DNA of 64,000 nucleotides. It comes from Tribonema minus (Eukaryota; Sar; Xanthophyceae; Tribonematales; Tribonemataceae). The stretch is taken from positions 186,001 to 250,000 of the forward strand of contig JAFCMP010000021.1 in NCBI GenBank assembly GCA_017506865.1, read 5' to 3'. A model generated the notes under the pieces. That model made no database searches. It was not told where the DNA came from and saw nothing but the letters and a program-made list of their open reading frames with translations. The translations under genes and the position numbers were made by a program. Shown here piece by piece: positions 37,676-47,539 of this stretch (the first letter of the stretch is position 1; each line of letters opens with the position of its first letter).

Positions 37676-39106
37676 TTAATCGGACTGGGATGAATCGGAC
37701 GGGGGCCCATGCATGGGGCGCTTGGGAGCAGCACTCGCTGCGGGCGCAGCACTCTCCCCTCCCCCTCCGCGCATCATGTTGAACAGCATGCTGAAAGGGT
37801 TCATGCTCGCGAACATCCCACCCACACCTCCCCCGTTCCCCCCCGCCATGCGCCTCACGCCGTCGCTGCTTCGACCGCCGCGGGCGCGTGCGGGCTGAGT
37901 CGCCATGCCGGACGTGTGGTGCACGATGGCGGCGAATGTCAGTGACATGGCCAGCTTCCATTCCGGAGCCATGCCGCTGCCTCTGCCAGAGTACTTGTGG
38001 TGCAGCGCCAGCAGAGTAGGGTCGTACTCGTCCATGTTCGCCATGACTGAGGAGCTGAATCCGGACAGATTCAACTCGAACAGGTTGAAGCTCGCATTGG
38101 CCATTTCAATCAGAGAAGAGGCTGTGACGAGGTAGTTCCTCATGCTCTTCAGGTTCCTGGCCCTGTTGGCCTCCCGCGTCTGCCTGTAGAGCTCGTAGCG
38201 TACGTCATCCAAGGCGGTGTTGACGTTCATCCGTTTTATCGGTGGAAATCCTTCCCTCTCGAGCTGGTTCATCTTGGCGAGAAGCTCGGCCTTCTCCAAC
38301 GCCTCAGTCTCGCGCTGATTGTCGACGTTGAAGTGATCGAAGTCGGTTCTGAATGCCGCCATGTCTTCGCCGAACAAGCCACGATTCTGCTTGACGGGCG
38401 GCATGCGATCGCCGGCACGCATCTCCACTGAGGAGAGAGGGCTGCGACCGGCGTAAGAGTGGCGCTGCCGCCCGTGCCTGTCACCCCCCCTGTCCCCCCT
38501 GTCACCGGGGTCGCGCCGCTCGCGACGCGCATCCTTGTCTCTGTGGCGCTCACGTCGCGACTCTCTGTCCATATCGCGCTCACGTTCACGCCTGTCCTCA
38601 GTTTCTCTCTGACGGTGCTCGCGTTCGCGTTCCTGCTCTCTCTCCAGCTCATGCAGCACCTCTCTCTCCCGCTCAGGCTCGCGCTCACGCTCGCGCTCGC
38701 GCTCACGTTCACGCTCACGATCCCGCACACGATCCCGTTCCATCTCTCGCTCCATCTCACGCTCGAGCGCACGCTCGCGTTCACTCTCACCCTCGTGTTC
38801 AGCCTGCGCTCTCTGCGAGCGTATTGACGTGCGGGGCAGGCGCTCATCTGCTTCATCTCTCGTGCTGCGGTGGCTCGCACCGAGCGCCTCGTGTGGCGCC
38901 GGTTCTCCAAGGATGCTCATCATCACATCTTCCAAGTTTCGAGCGTCTCGCTCCGTTGCAGCTAGGTCGGGCGTCTCGATGAAGTTTGTGACATCACCCG
39001 CCACATCCAACGGAGTGATGAACTTGTCCTTGCACCTGTACGGGTTGGCGACTGCGCGCAGCAACTCATCAGATACGGACACCGTCTCATTGAGTTCCTC
39101 TGTCAT
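37676..39106 (-). CDS. Conserved NCLDV protein with R/E-rich middle (DUF5767-like)
   Basis: 476 residues from ATG 39106 (a GTG lies eight codons upstream). The N-terminal part is unremarkable; a long RE/RD-rich low-complexity region fills the middle. The C-terminal part matches a family I recall from many NCLDVs: ELLAKMNQLEREGFPPIKRM, MRNYLVTASSLIEMAN, and HHKYSGRGSGMAPEWKLAM. The tail is Gly/Met/Pro-rich. The exact role in the family is unknown; a virion or assembly role is inferred from its spread. An AATATATTTT element lies at 39152-39161 upstream. Confidence 0.75.
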   Translation of the reverse strand: MTEELNETVSVSDELLRAVANPYRCKDKFITPLDVAGDVTNFIETPDLAATERDARNLEDVMMSILGEPAPHEALGASHRSTRDEADERLPRTSIRSQRAQAEHEGESERERALEREMEREMERDRVRDREREREREREREREPEREREVLHELEREQEREREHRQRETEDRRERERDMDRESRRERHRDKDARRERRDPGDRGDRGGDRHGRQRHSYAGRSPLSSVEMRAGDRMPPVKQNRGLFGEDMAAFRTDFDHFNVDNQRETEALEKAELLAKMNQLEREGFPPIKRMNVNTALDDVRYELYRQTREANRARNLKSMRNYLVTASSLIEMANASFNLFELNLSGFSSSVMANMDEYDPTLLALHHKYSGRGSGMAPEWKLAMSLTFAAIVHHTSGMATQPARARGGRSSDGVRRMAGGNGGGVGGMFASMNPFSMLFNMMRGGGGESAAPAASAAPKRPMHGPPSDSSQSD

Positions 39107-39151
39107 GACGAGCGCCTCGCGTTCCGCCACGCGACTGTACTCATCATGTAC

Positions 39152-39161
39152 AATATATTTT
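39152..39161. promoter_or_regulatory. AATATATTTT element between divergent genes
   Basis: 46 bp before the 39106 start on the minus strand and 75 bp before ATG 39236 on the plus strand; it could serve either gene. Confidence 0.35.
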
Positions 39162-39235
39162 CATACGATGAGACGCGTCGCACAACGCACAGACATCGGC
39201 ACCTTTTTTTTGTGCTATAGGTAATAGAAGACGGC

Positions 39236-40486
39236 ATGATGCAGATACTCCCTGGTACAATTACCGATGTGCTAGTGTACGGCCAATACACTGGTTCCAT
39301 CACCGCGTGCACTGTAACGGGCTCCACAGGACCCTTTACGTATGCGTGGGACGACGGCTCGCAAGAAGCAGATAGATACGGCCTACGCGAGGGTCTCTAT
39401 GGGCTGACCGTGACGGACATGGTTACTTTGGAGGAAGCAGAGCACACGTACAATGTGACTCAGAACGACCCCATCAGTGTGGAGACTCCCGGCACGGTGA
39501 CCGATGCTGCATTCAGGATAGCGTCAGGAAGCATCGGTCCGCCTGTGGTGATCGGCGGCGATGGGGCGTACACGTATAAGTGGCGTGACTGGCTGGCGCA
39601 CTACGAACCCACACGCGCTGACCTACGTCCGGGGGAGTATGTGCTCATCATCAATGACACGGTCGGCAGTGCCACAGTCCTGCATACGTACGCAGTGGGC
39701 GAATATGAACCCCTGGCCATCAGCATCGCCGGCGCGATCAGCCATGTTTCCGTAAAGGGTGATGCCACAGGAAAAATCGGTCCGTCAGTCTTCTCCGGCG
39801 GCAGCTCAGACTACTCTGCAGCTTGGGGTGATGACAGCTCTGCCGTTACTTCTGAATGTGATGCACTAGTGGCCGGAGACTACACCTTGACAGTCACAGA
39901 CGGCTGTGGGTCGACGCCGCAGAACCACGTCTTCCATGTTGGCGAGAATGCTCGTGTCACTATCAAGCGAGGCGGCGTCGTGAGCCCTAGCTTGGGTGAG
40001 GCGAAAGGCAGTATAGGAGTGGCGATGATAGAGGGAGGCAACGGTTTTTTCACGTACGCATGGGATGACAATGTCGCGATAACGTCAGCATCGAGAACTG
40101 CTCTGGATGAGGGAGTGTACACGGTTTTCATCAGCGACACGGACGGAGCTGAGCCGTGCGAGCACGAATACACAGTTTCCAAACACTATCCGATCGTAGT
40201 CACCCCCGGTGAAGTGCAGCCCAGCATAGGCCTCGGAGCAGACAATGGAATCATATTTCCGAGCACTGTGAGCGGGGACAGCGGCGCGTTTCAATTTCTG
40301 TGGGACGACCGAAGCGATCCGAGCCCCACCACATTTCGGTCAGAACTGCCATACGGCCACTACACGCTGACAGTCTCTGATGTGGAGGACATTGACAACT
40401 ACGCTGAGGTGCAGTACACCGTCAAGCAGTACAAGAAACCCCCGCCCAAGCGCCCAGCTCACCGCCTGCGCCTGCCCGGTTTTTGA
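39236..40486 (+). CDS. SprB-type repeat protein, five repeats
   Basis: 416 residues built of about five 75-residue units: a GxIxxxxxxGGxGxFTYAWDD block, then L..G.YTLTVTD and a short linker. This is the Ig-like SprB repeat pattern best known from surface adhesins of Bacteroidetes. No signal peptide or membrane segment is seen; the tail is Pro/Lys/Arg-rich. It may be a virion fibre or adhesion protein. A second gene with the same repeat is at 57970. Confidence 0.7.
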   Translation: MMQILPGTITDVLVYGQYTGSITACTVTGSTGPFTYAWDDGSQEADRYGLREGLYGLTVTDMVTLEEAEHTYNVTQNDPISVETPGTVTDAAFRIASGSIGPPVVIGGDGAYTYKWRDWLAHYEPTRADLRPGEYVLIINDTVGSATVLHTYAVGEYEPLAISIAGAISHVSVKGDATGKIGPSVFSGGSSDYSAAWGDDSSAVTSECDALVAGDYTLTVTDGCGSTPQNHVFHVGENARVTIKRGGVVSPSLGEAKGSIGVAMIEGGNGFFTYAWDDNVAITSASRTALDEGVYTVFISDTDGAEPCEHEYTVSKHYPIVVTPGEVQPSIGLGADNGIIFPSTVSGDSGAFQFLWDDRSDPSPTTFRSELPYGHYTLTVSDVEDIDNYAEVQYTVKQYKKPPPKRPAHRLRLPGF

Positions 40487-40561
40487 GCGCTGATTAAAAT
40501 ATTATGCATTCATTACACAGACTCCATTGCTGCACGGTGACGCCGTGTAAGCAGTACTATC

Positions 40562-40735
40562 TTGCCAATTTATCTGAATCGCATAAACTGGCGAATCTTG
40601 CGAATCACAAACCGCTTCTCTGAATCACATACACTGGCGAATCTCCGAATCCCAAACCCCATACTCTGGCGAATCTTGCGAATCACAACAGCTTCTGCAT
40701 TTGCATATACTGGCGAATCTGCGAATCACGACTGG
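40562..40735. repeat. GAATC-rich degenerate repeat tract
   Basis: Repeated units of the type ACTGGCGAATCTTGCGAATCAC occur about every 55-60 bp in the gap between the SprB-like gene and the next gene. No gene is seen in 40487-40792. Confidence 0.7.
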
Positions 40736-40792
40736 TTATCCTTCACAACTGCACACACACACTCATAACCGCGGACAATACAACACCTGAAG

Positions 40793-42289
40793 ATGACCCG
40801 TTCACCACTCGTGAAGATTGGAAAGGCATTGAAGATGAATAAGAGGAAGATCTGAAAAATTGTGGAATGTAACAAGTATGCCCAGGGAGGGACAGGCCTC
40901 TGCAAGGGCCACGGCGGAGGCAGACGTTGTAGTGCTCCAGACTGTAAAAACAGCACGTCAGGCAGAGAAAAATACTGCAGGGGGCACGGCGGGGGAAGGC
41001 GGTGCATAACCAAGGGTTGTACGAAAGGCGCCGAAGGTTCGTCAGATCATTGCAGGAAAGATGGAGGCGGCCGACGATGTATGACAGAGGGCTGCGACAA
41101 GGGTGCCCAGGGGTCATCAGGTCACTGCGGCAAGCATGGAGGGGGGAGACGTTGTCAAATAGAAGGTTGCACCAGGCTTGCCGAAGGCGCAACAGACTAT
41201 TGCAGGGGACATGGAGGAGGATGAAAATGCTCACGGGAGGACTGCGATAATTGTGCTGCGACAGGCTCAGATATATGCTTCTTCCATGGCGGCGGAAAAC
41301 GATGCATAGAAGACGATTGTACCAAGGGCGCAGTTGGCGGAACAGCTTACTGCATTGGCCATGGAGGGGGAAAACGCTGCTCTATAAAAGGCTGCGACAA
41401 AGGCGCTAAGGGGGTGAGTGATTATTGCATAGGTCACGGAGGCGGTAACCACTGTGCAAAAGAAGATTGTAACAAGAGTGCTCAAGGAAACACAAAGTTC
41501 TGCAAGGGCCATGGAGGAGGCACCAGGTGCTCAGTACCAGGGTGCGACAAGAGCGCACAAGGTAGTACAGAATTTTGTAAGGGACATGGAGGCGGAGAGA
41601 GATGTGCAATCGAAGGCTGCGATAAGAGCGCAGCAGATTCAACCAAATATTGCAAAGGCCATGGAGGCGGCAACCGATGCACCAGGGATGGCTGCGACAA
41701 AAGCGCTCAAGGTGCAACCGAGTTCTGCATCAGCCACGGAGGGGGTTTGAGATGTGAACACGGGCGACTTCTGCCTCGGTGCCGTGGAGAGGTCTGTCCT
41801 GTAAACAATATCGGCAGGCGATCCTTTGAGGAGATGTTCCTGGACTCCACAGCATTCATAATATGGAGCGGCGCCGACAATTTGGACATGTTTCTGCAGG
41901 CCATCGCCCAGAGCTTCGAGCTTGAACATGTAGTGTGTCCAGACCTCGTCATGGGCACACGAGCATTCTTCCATGACGGCCATCGCTGGCATCACGAGAT
42001 AGGAGAGAGGGATAAGCTCAAGACAGCAGGCATGGTGAGCGCGGGGTTCTCCGTAGTGCGCACGCGCGACCGCATGCCTCCCATTGTGGGGGCAGACAAC
42101 GTGTTGGTCGATGCTAGACAGGGTGTGCGTGTCATGTCAGAAATGTTAGGCAAAGCTCTTGGAGTTGAGGCTGAGGCGTGGCCCAATCTGTGGCTCAAGG
42201 CAGACAGTCTAGCACAACGAGCCATATTGACGCTCTCACAGCAGTATTCACAGACGAAGCAGGGCAGCATGGATGATTGGCTCGTGTAG
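40793..42289 (+). pseudogene. Zinc-type CxxHGGGxRC repeat protein fused to a VSR-like nuclease domain, two in-frame TGA codons
   Basis: ATG 40793 begins a frame that meets TGA at 40853 and at 41222 but is otherwise open to 42289. The body is about 14 repeats of C-x(4-5)-C...C-x-x-HGGGxRC, a Cys/His unit seen in WRKY19-like and oomycete proteins. The TGA at 41222 stands where other units have Arg (CGA in one neighbour), so a C-to-T change is likely. The last 170 residues end in FFHDGHRWHHEIGERDKLKT, then GFSVVRTRDRMPPI. That is like VSR/PD-(D/E)XK nucleases (DGxxWH...rDxxKt...GxxVxRiR). Each half would be coherent without the stops. Confidence 0.6.
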
Positions 42290-42375
42290 TGATGTAAATG
42301 AGACTTGATTTCTTGTACTGTCACATAACCTGTTTTTTATTTTAGTTTGTCCCTGTTGCTGAGCTGATTGCATTG

Positions 42376-43470
42376 TCACGCGGATCGCTCAAAGCGGAAC
42401 CCGAGTTCGTTGCAAATGGTTTTCCACAAACTGTCTTGAACTACCATCTTCTCTTTGCTCTTGAGTAGGGAAAACCTCTCCGCCACATCAGGATAGCCCA
42501 AAATGTTTGCCATCTTGTGAATGAGGTAGCTGTACGATAGCATGTTCGACCTCCCTTCAGGTCTAAGACGCTCCCAAGGAGCCTGTATGAGTTGAAAGAG
42601 GTGAAGAAGTTCTCCCTCCTGGGTCTGCGTCAGAATGAGGGGCTCCTGGTCCGTCGTCAGACACCAGATGCGCGTCGTGTGGTTGTAAAGGCGCGACAAG
42701 CCCAGTTGCTTCAGTATGAGGCGTATGTCTTTCGGGGTGACCTTGCAGAGCTCGTCGTGGTTGTACGTCTTGGCCAGCTCCTGGGAGATTTTTTCCAGCA
42801 CATCAGGCTCTATCTGTGTGGACTCCCGGCCCTGAACCCTCTTGAGGTGATCCCTGAAGTGGTTGCTCCTCTTGTAGAGGTACGGCGTGTGTATGGAGAC
42901 GCCCTCCCTGAAAGATGTGTCGGGCACCATGTACCCGTTCGTCTCCCCGCACGTCAAACAGATGGATTGCGCGCTGCGGGGTTCCAGGACCTTGACCGTG
43001 TTGCAGAGCTCACAGTACTGGTCATCATCCTTGTCTATGAAGTCGTCCACCTCGTCTTCATCCACGAGCGTAGCGTCCGTCTTCACGACGAGGAAAGACG
43101 TGATAGAGCACGTCTCCCTGCCTCCCACCTTCATGCGCTTTAGGAAACGCTGGTCGGGCTCGTTCTTGTGGTGGATCGCCAGCGCGCGCGCCAGGACCCT
43201 TGGAAAGATGACATCGACCTGCGGACACGTCCTATCGGTGGCGGACATGGGCGGCTGAGCAGCCGATGACTGCACAGATGAGGTGGGGCATGCAGGCTGC
43301 TGCTGGTCCTGCGCAGCGGGCCTGCGTTGGATGGTGCGCCTAGGTCGTTTATAGCAGGGCGTGGATTCCGGGGAGGCGGCTGCACACTTCGACGCCATGA
43401 GCACGTCTGCTCGGTCTGCCGCGTGCACTTCTTCATTTTGGGAATCACGAGTATCGCCATAGGTTTCCAT
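42376..43470 (-). CDS. Late transcription factor VLTF3-like
   Basis: 364 residues. NCLDV transactivator of late genes, homologous to poxvirus A2. The N-terminal 90 residues are disordered and basic. A zinc ribbon has CELC (153-156) and CLTC (171-174). TPYLYKRSNHFRDHLKRVQG at 195-214 is the hallmark block, followed by the conserved helical C-terminal domain. It is intact. An AT-rich CATATTTTTTCTGG run lies about 60 bp upstream (43526-43539). Confidence 0.9.
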   Translation of the reverse strand: METYGDTRDSQNEEVHAADRADVLMASKCAAASPESTPCYKRPRRTIQRRPAAQDQQQPACPTSSVQSSAAQPPMSATDRTCPQVDVIFPRVLARALAIHHKNEPDQRFLKRMKVGGRETCSITSFLVVKTDATLVDEDEVDDFIDKDDDQYCELCNTVKVLEPRSAQSICLTCGETNGYMVPDTSFREGVSIHTPYLYKRSNHFRDHLKRVQGRESTQIEPDVLEKISQELAKTYNHDELCKVTPKDIRLILKQLGLSRLYNHTTRIWCLTTDQEPLILTQTQEGELLHLFQLIQAPWERLRPEGRSNMLSYSYLIHKMANILGYPDVAERFSLLKSKEKMVVQDSLWKTICNELGFRFERSA

Positions 43471-43566
43471 AATGAGAGAGCTTCAAATCAAAAGGTTGTG
43501 ATCTGCACACGCGTCTGCAAGTTGGCACATATTTTTTCTGGCGTCAATATTACGGGATGCACGCAT

Positions 43567-43579
43567 AAAATAATATTTT
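43567..43579 (+). promoter_or_regulatory. AATATT-type element
   Basis: AAAATAATATTTT, 24 bp before ATG 43603. Confidence 0.4.
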
Positions 43580-43602
43580 GACTCTGTATCGATCCGAGAT
43601 AT

Positions 43603-44061
43603 ATGCTTATGCTAAAAACTTTGACCAGTACAAGTGCTGGCGCCCACCAAGCTCTGGCCGTTCTCATTCTATTCACCTACGGCGCTCTATCTCTGCTCTC
43701 TCTCATGAGGCACGGGGAGCGCTCCCACTGTCACAATCTTAACCTCAGGGCTGTGAGCATGTTGCGGGATGCGGCGCGCAGCTCTCTGCGTGCGGACAAC
43801 TCCACCAACTCTGCCGCCGACAGATACGTCGACGCCGCGCACGCGAACATCAACGTGTCTGCAATTTCCAAGATACTGACACCGGACACTGTGTCCAAGT
43901 ACGGCATCAGCATCGACGAGCTGAGAGCGTACACTGAGAAGCAGCTCGACAGCGCCTACACGCGACTCGTGAACAGCTGCTCCCCCGCCGTCCCCCCTTG
44001 CCACATCAGAGCCCCCGCCGTCCCCCCTTGCCACATCAGAGCACTGCGGAAGTCGTTTTAG
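43603..44061 (+). CDS. Single-span membrane protein, unknown
   Basis: 152 residues. A hydrophobic segment (about 17-35: ALAVLILFTYGALSLLSLM) near the N-terminus suggests a signal anchor. A helical domain of about 80 residues follows. The end carries a perfect 30-bp tandem duplication (43982-44011, 44012-44041) repeating PAVPPCHIRA. It is divergent from VLTF3. Not recognised. Confidence 0.55.
   Translation: MLMLKTLTSTSAGAHQALAVLILFTYGALSLLSLMRHGERSHCHNLNLRAVSMLRDAARSSLRADNSTNSAADRYVDAAHANINVSAISKILTPDTVSKYGISIDELRAYTEKQLDSAYTRLVNSCSPAVPPCHIRAPAVPPCHIRALRKSF
43982..44041 (+). repeat. 30-bp perfect tandem duplication at the gene 3' end
   Basis: Two identical 30-base copies, same length and frame-keeping as the duplication at 549-608. 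Confidence 0.95.
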
Positions 44062-44391
44062 AGTGGGGAAATCGAGTTTGCGCGGTACGGTTACACACGA
44101 TGTACCCCTTCGTTCCGCACGGAGTATTCGCAACACATTGAAGTTGTATATTATGTCCTGGACCGCATGGGCTGCGCGCACGATAAATCGGGCTTGCAAT
44201 AACTAAATCTACGGAGGAGCCGGCGGTTCGGCGCTGGCCGGCGAGGGCCGCGGCACTTGCAACAGTGCGATGCGGCGGTAAGCGCTGACGTCGCCATCAT
44301 TGAAGTTTGTCAGTACGTAGGAAAGAAAACCTCCGTGTACCGATTCATACGCTCTGAACGCATTCACAACTAGGTGGTCTGTCGCCCAGAC
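44062..44391. other. Intergenic gap, no firm gene
   Basis: 330 bp with no plus-strand gene. A minus-strand frame (44209-44469) is open but half of it is antisense to the acetyltransferase gene, so it is not called. Confidence 0.4.
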
Positions 44392-44949
44392 ATGGTCATG
44401 GCCTTCTTCGGCAACGCCAACCGCTCGGCCACCCTGGAGGAGGCGATATACGACATGGCGTCCATCCATTTCAGCACGCTTCGCATCCGCCAACTCACCA
44501 ACGCCCACGGTTGGTGCGGGTCTCCCCGCTACACAACAGGATCTTTCGCGGTGCCTGGAGGCACCATGCAGCTGCGTCTAAAGGCCAGCATCGAGAAGAC
44601 CGATGTCTCCACGCTGGTGGTCAAGGAACTCTTCGTGCCCGAGGTCAGCAGGGGGAAGGGGGTCTGTACGTCGCTCCTGAAGGACATCATACCCGATCTA
44701 GCCATGCGCGCCGGCTTCACTCAGGTTCTGGTGAACTGCACCGATAACGATGCACTGCTCGCGGTGCTGCGGAGGTGGGGCAGCGACGAATACGTCGAGT
44801 GCAGCTACGGCATGTTCTTCAGGCTGATGAGTGACATCCACAGTTTGCAGTGGGGCGAACCGCTCGTGGAGTCCCCTCGGTGCGTGATCTTGCAGATGCC
44901 CCCCGCCCTCAAGATGCAGCACCACTCAGTGTCAGCAGAGACGCACTGA
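44392..44949 (+). CDS. GNAT-family acetyltransferase-like protein
   Basis: 185 residues from ATG 44392. LVVKELFVPEVSRGKGVCTS (about 84-103) contains the strand-turn-helix with R-x-x-G-x-C/G that binds acetyl-CoA, followed by LLKDIIPDLAMRAGFTQVLV and a helix (NDALLAVLRRWG). These match motifs A and B of GNAT enzymes. The substrate is unknown. The C-terminal 40 residues are an extra tail. Confidence 0.65.
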   Translation: MVMAFFGNANRSATLEEAIYDMASIHFSTLRIRQLTNAHGWCGSPRYTTGSFAVPGGTMQLRLKASIEKTDVSTLVVKELFVPEVSRGKGVCTSLLKDIIPDLAMRAGFTQVLVNCTDNDALLAVLRRWGSDEYVECSYGMFFRLMSDIHSLQWGEPLVESPRCVILQMPPALKMQHHSVSAETH

Positions 44950-45140
44950 GGGTAGGGCGCGGAGACATTTGTACATCAGTGTCGCAGTACTGAGCGTCGA
45001 GCGTGGAAACGGGGACATTTGTACTACAGCAGTTCAGTCACGAGCAACATATATTTCTTGTGTTCATGCATCACCATATGTGAGGCTGAGTACCAACATG
45101 GGCACGCCCTTGTGAGTCCGGTGCACGCAGAGCATGCACA

Positions 45141-45581
45141 TCAACGGCGGCAGTGGTACACTGAGCATGTCGATGGAAGCATCAGTAGAAACTGCGATAA
45201 TCTCTGAGCTCCCTTCAGGTCGGTCAGACATGCATCTGCCAGAAAGCGTCCGTATCGGTCGCATCTGATGTCACACAAATATAATAGTCGGCCTTCTATG
45301 CGCTCCTTCAACCTCGCCTTCCCTGCCTCTGCTGTTTCAATGACACCAGCGCTTGCTTCTGTGAAATCTTGAGAGTTGATGCTGCGCAGCGTGCACTTCA
45401 TCCTGGTCGGTCGACCCTCGTGGGACAGAAAGCCGGCAGTGAAAGTATCTCCGTCAACCTCCAACACCTTGACCCAACTTCCATCGGGTAAAGGTATGTA
45501 AGGCTCGCAGGCATCGTATGAGAGCTCGTTGAGCCGGCTCAATGCACGACGCATAGAACTTTGATGATATTGAGTGCACAT
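45141..45581 (-). CDS. Staphylococcal nuclease-like (SNase) protein
   Basis: 146 residues. WVKVLEVDGDTFTAGFL resembles the first SNase strands with the DGDT metal-site block. RMKCTLRSINSQD follows, then a helix with Lys/Glu (GKARLKERIEGRLLYL) and CDRYGRFLADACL, the conserved (D)xYGRxLA strand. The usual catalytic Glu after the second block is not obvious, so activity is uncertain. Short TM and virion genes lie upstream on the same strand. Confidence 0.65.
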   Translation of the reverse strand: MCTQYHQSSMRRALSRLNELSYDACEPYIPLPDGSWVKVLEVDGDTFTAGFLSHEGRPTRMKCTLRSINSQDFTEASAGVIETAEAGKARLKERIEGRLLYLCDIRCDRYGRFLADACLTDLKGAQRLSQFLLMLPSTCSVYHCRR

Positions 45582-45582
45582 T

Positions 45583-45777
45583 TTAAAATGGCGGATCGTC
45601 CTGCATCGCCCCGAGCGCCTTGCTGAGAGGGTCAGAGTTCTTTAGCGTGTTCAGTCGGGCCTCCAGACCTGTCACTGTCCTGCTCAGTGCCATGACCTTA
45701 ACACCTTGTATGAGAGTGATCCACACTAGCACGAAAACGATCAGGGCATACAGCAGCATGGATGTTTCGCTATACAT
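45583..45777 (-). CDS. Small single-span membrane protein
   Basis: 64 residues: LLYALIVFVLVWITLIQG spans the membrane, followed by a short helix and Pro end. Its stop lies one base before the ATG of the SNase-like gene, so the two are probably cotranscribed. An AATATT cluster lies 11-26 bp upstream. Confidence 0.6.
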   Translation of the reverse strand: MYSETSMLLYALIVFVLVWITLIQGVKVMALSRTVTGLEARLNTLKNSDPLSKALGAMQDDPPF

Positions 45778-45787
45778 ACAGAGGATA

Positions 45788-45803
45788 ATATTTTAATATT
45801 TTT
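45788..45803 (-). promoter_or_regulatory. Double AATATT element
   Basis: AATATTTTAATATTTT, about 11-26 bp before ATG 45777 on the minus strand and overlapping the stop of the upstream gene. Confidence 0.45.
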
Positions 45804-46716
45804 ACCAGCGATGTCGTTTCGCCAACTTGTCAAGCCACAGAGATGTTGGGGCAGGTCCCACCATACTGCGTTTCGCACCGGGGACAGATGTATCATTCAG
45901 GTCGACGTAGCGAGCGGCCTCGACACACAGAGGCGGAGGAACGATCGGCACACCGACACCCCCCCTCGACACTGCATGCTGAGTGCCGAGCGGATACTTA
46001 AAGGTGGATATCATCAACAGCAGAGCCATGCACGACATTAACCCCATGTTGCAACAGCGCATCGCCTTCGCCGTGAAGAACGCCAGTTGCGATCCTCCGT
46101 TATTTATTATATTCATCAGCTTGCCGAGTCCCAGGTTGCTGAGCGCTCCCGCGCACTTGCTGAGGTTGCTCTTGCCGGCGGTGCTAGGCTTACCGATGGC
46201 GACGTGCTTGAACATGAGGCCGTGCCCGAAGCACGTCGATTTGCGCACGAAGACATATCCGGCTCCCACGCTATCGCCGACGCTCGGGTTCCATCCCAGC
46301 CAGCACACTTCGATGCATTGCTTCTCCTCATACGCATCATCAGGACCATTGATCCATTGCACGCAGAAATCGCTCGTACGGCCATCACCTGGTGTACCTT
46401 CTGCTTTAGTGGCAGTAGCAGGGTGCAGAGGCACCTGCGTAGCCTGGGCTTCCCTACTGACTCGCGCGGCGAGCTCACGTAGCTTGTCGACTAGTTGGCG
46501 AGCTTTCTCTAGGGAGTCTGAGCTTTCGATCTTGCTGAAAATTCTATTGCTGCACTCTCTGCAGTCACGAAACGTTTGAGTTCCCATCTCCCCCTCCACC
46601 CACCTTATGTGCTCCCTCATGATGCTCGCATTGTACTGATGCATTCGCATGCTGATCACGGGGTCCATCTGAAGAAGAGGGTCCGGACACAGAGCCCTGA
46701 AGTACGCCAGCGACAT
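45802..46716 (-). CDS. Membrane protein with helical N-terminus, unknown
   Basis: 304 residues. Residues 60-95 form a helix (SDSLEKARQLVDKLRELAAR). Then comes a compact domain with several Cys (FCVQWINGPDD, EVCWLGWNPSVG). A Gly/Asn-rich stretch, a hydrophobic segment (MGLMSCMALLLMIST, about 226-240) and a Pro-rich tail follow. Not recognised; layout suggests a virion envelope protein. Confidence 0.55.
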   Translation of the reverse strand: MSLAYFRALCPDPLLQMDPVISMRMHQYNASIMREHIRWVEGEMGTQTFRDCRECSNRIFSKIESSDSLEKARQLVDKLRELAARVSREAQATQVPLHPATATKAEGTPGDGRTSDFCVQWINGPDDAYEEKQCIEVCWLGWNPSVGDSVGAGYVFVRKSTCFGHGLMFKHVAIGKPSTAGKSNLSKCAGALSNLGLGKLMNIINNGGSQLAFFTAKAMRCCNMGLMSCMALLLMISTFKYPLGTQHAVSRGGVGVPIVPPPLCVEAARYVDLNDTSVPGAKRSMVGPAPTSLWLDKLAKRHRW

Positions 46717-46807
46717 TTTCCTCTTTGTTGCTCAAGATTAAACATGAGTCGTTGTCCGTCGGGAGTCGGGCAAATAAAATCTACAGCTACCAAAAAGCAT
46801 CACGCTC

Positions 46808-47446
46808 ATGCGAGCGCCGGGAATCATCTACTCACTCCTCAGTATCGTCCCCAGCTACAGCGAGCTTTCCAGGGAGTGTGACTTTGCCAAGATCAACGCG
46901 GCCTGCTTGCTGGAATCCAGTTGTGTCGCGTGCGTTCAAGAATATGTCCCGATTACGAACGTCCCGGAGTACTGCTACCAGTTTATTGAAGAAGTTTACC
47001 ACCAGTACCCGATACCCGTGCAGCAGTGCGACGTATACGGCAGCGACACATTTGCGAAGTTTGTGCGGTGCCAAGCCAAGCTCGCCACCGGCGACAACGA
47101 TCACTGCCTGCGCCCCGAGCCGACGGAGCATGTCACGCCGCTGCCCACCGCACCGCCCCCGACCGGTACCCCATCCGCTTCCACCCCTGATCCCACTATC
47201 GTGCGACCGAGCGATGCGCCGATTCACACTCCCGTCGTCTTTCCGACTACGACGCCCGCCGCGCCGAGCCTACAGCCGACCGCGCCTCATGGTGCTGAGT
47301 CTACCATAATCCCCACGGCCGTCCCTACTGCTGATGCATCCACCCCTATGCCGACTGGAGCACCCGATGCCAACGGTGCAACGGCACGAGGCATCGCCAA
47401 GCTCGCGCTGGCATGTGTTGCGGTCATATCTACAGCATTATCCTGA
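46808..47446 (+). CDS. Secreted/surface glycoprotein-like protein with PT-rich stalk
   Basis: 212 residues. A short hydrophobic start (MRAPGIIYSLLSIV) may be a signal peptide. A Cys-rich globular part (eight Cys in about 80 residues: CDFAKINAACLLESSCVACV, YCYQF, QQCDVY, VRCQ, HCLRP) follows. Residues 105-190 are Pro/Thr/Ser/Ala-rich, a likely O-glycosylated stalk. The end is hydrophobic (IAKLALACVAVISTALS), like a membrane or lipid anchor signal. This is the layout of cell-surface or virion adhesion proteins. The 236-bp repeat array begins about 100 bp after the stop. Confidence 0.6.
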   Translation: MRAPGIIYSLLSIVPSYSELSRECDFAKINAACLLESSCVACVQEYVPITNVPEYCYQFIEEVYHQYPIPVQQCDVYGSDTFAKFVRCQAKLATGDNDHCLRPEPTEHVTPLPTAPPPTGTPSASTPDPTIVRPSDAPIHTPVVFPTTTPAAPSLQPTAPHGAESTIIPTAVPTADASTPMPTGAPDANGATARGIAKLALACVAVISTALS

Positions 47447-47539
47447 GCTCCGCAACTTTGCACGTTCTGCCCAACCTCTCTACACTGTGTATGGTGAATA
47501 TACTTTTTTGGTGGAAATAAGAAAATTTGTGCGTTCCGT

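Noticed and set aside
44209-44469. Minus-strand frame before the acetyltransferase gene
   Set aside because: One third is antisense to the acetyltransferase N-terminus and no motif is seen.
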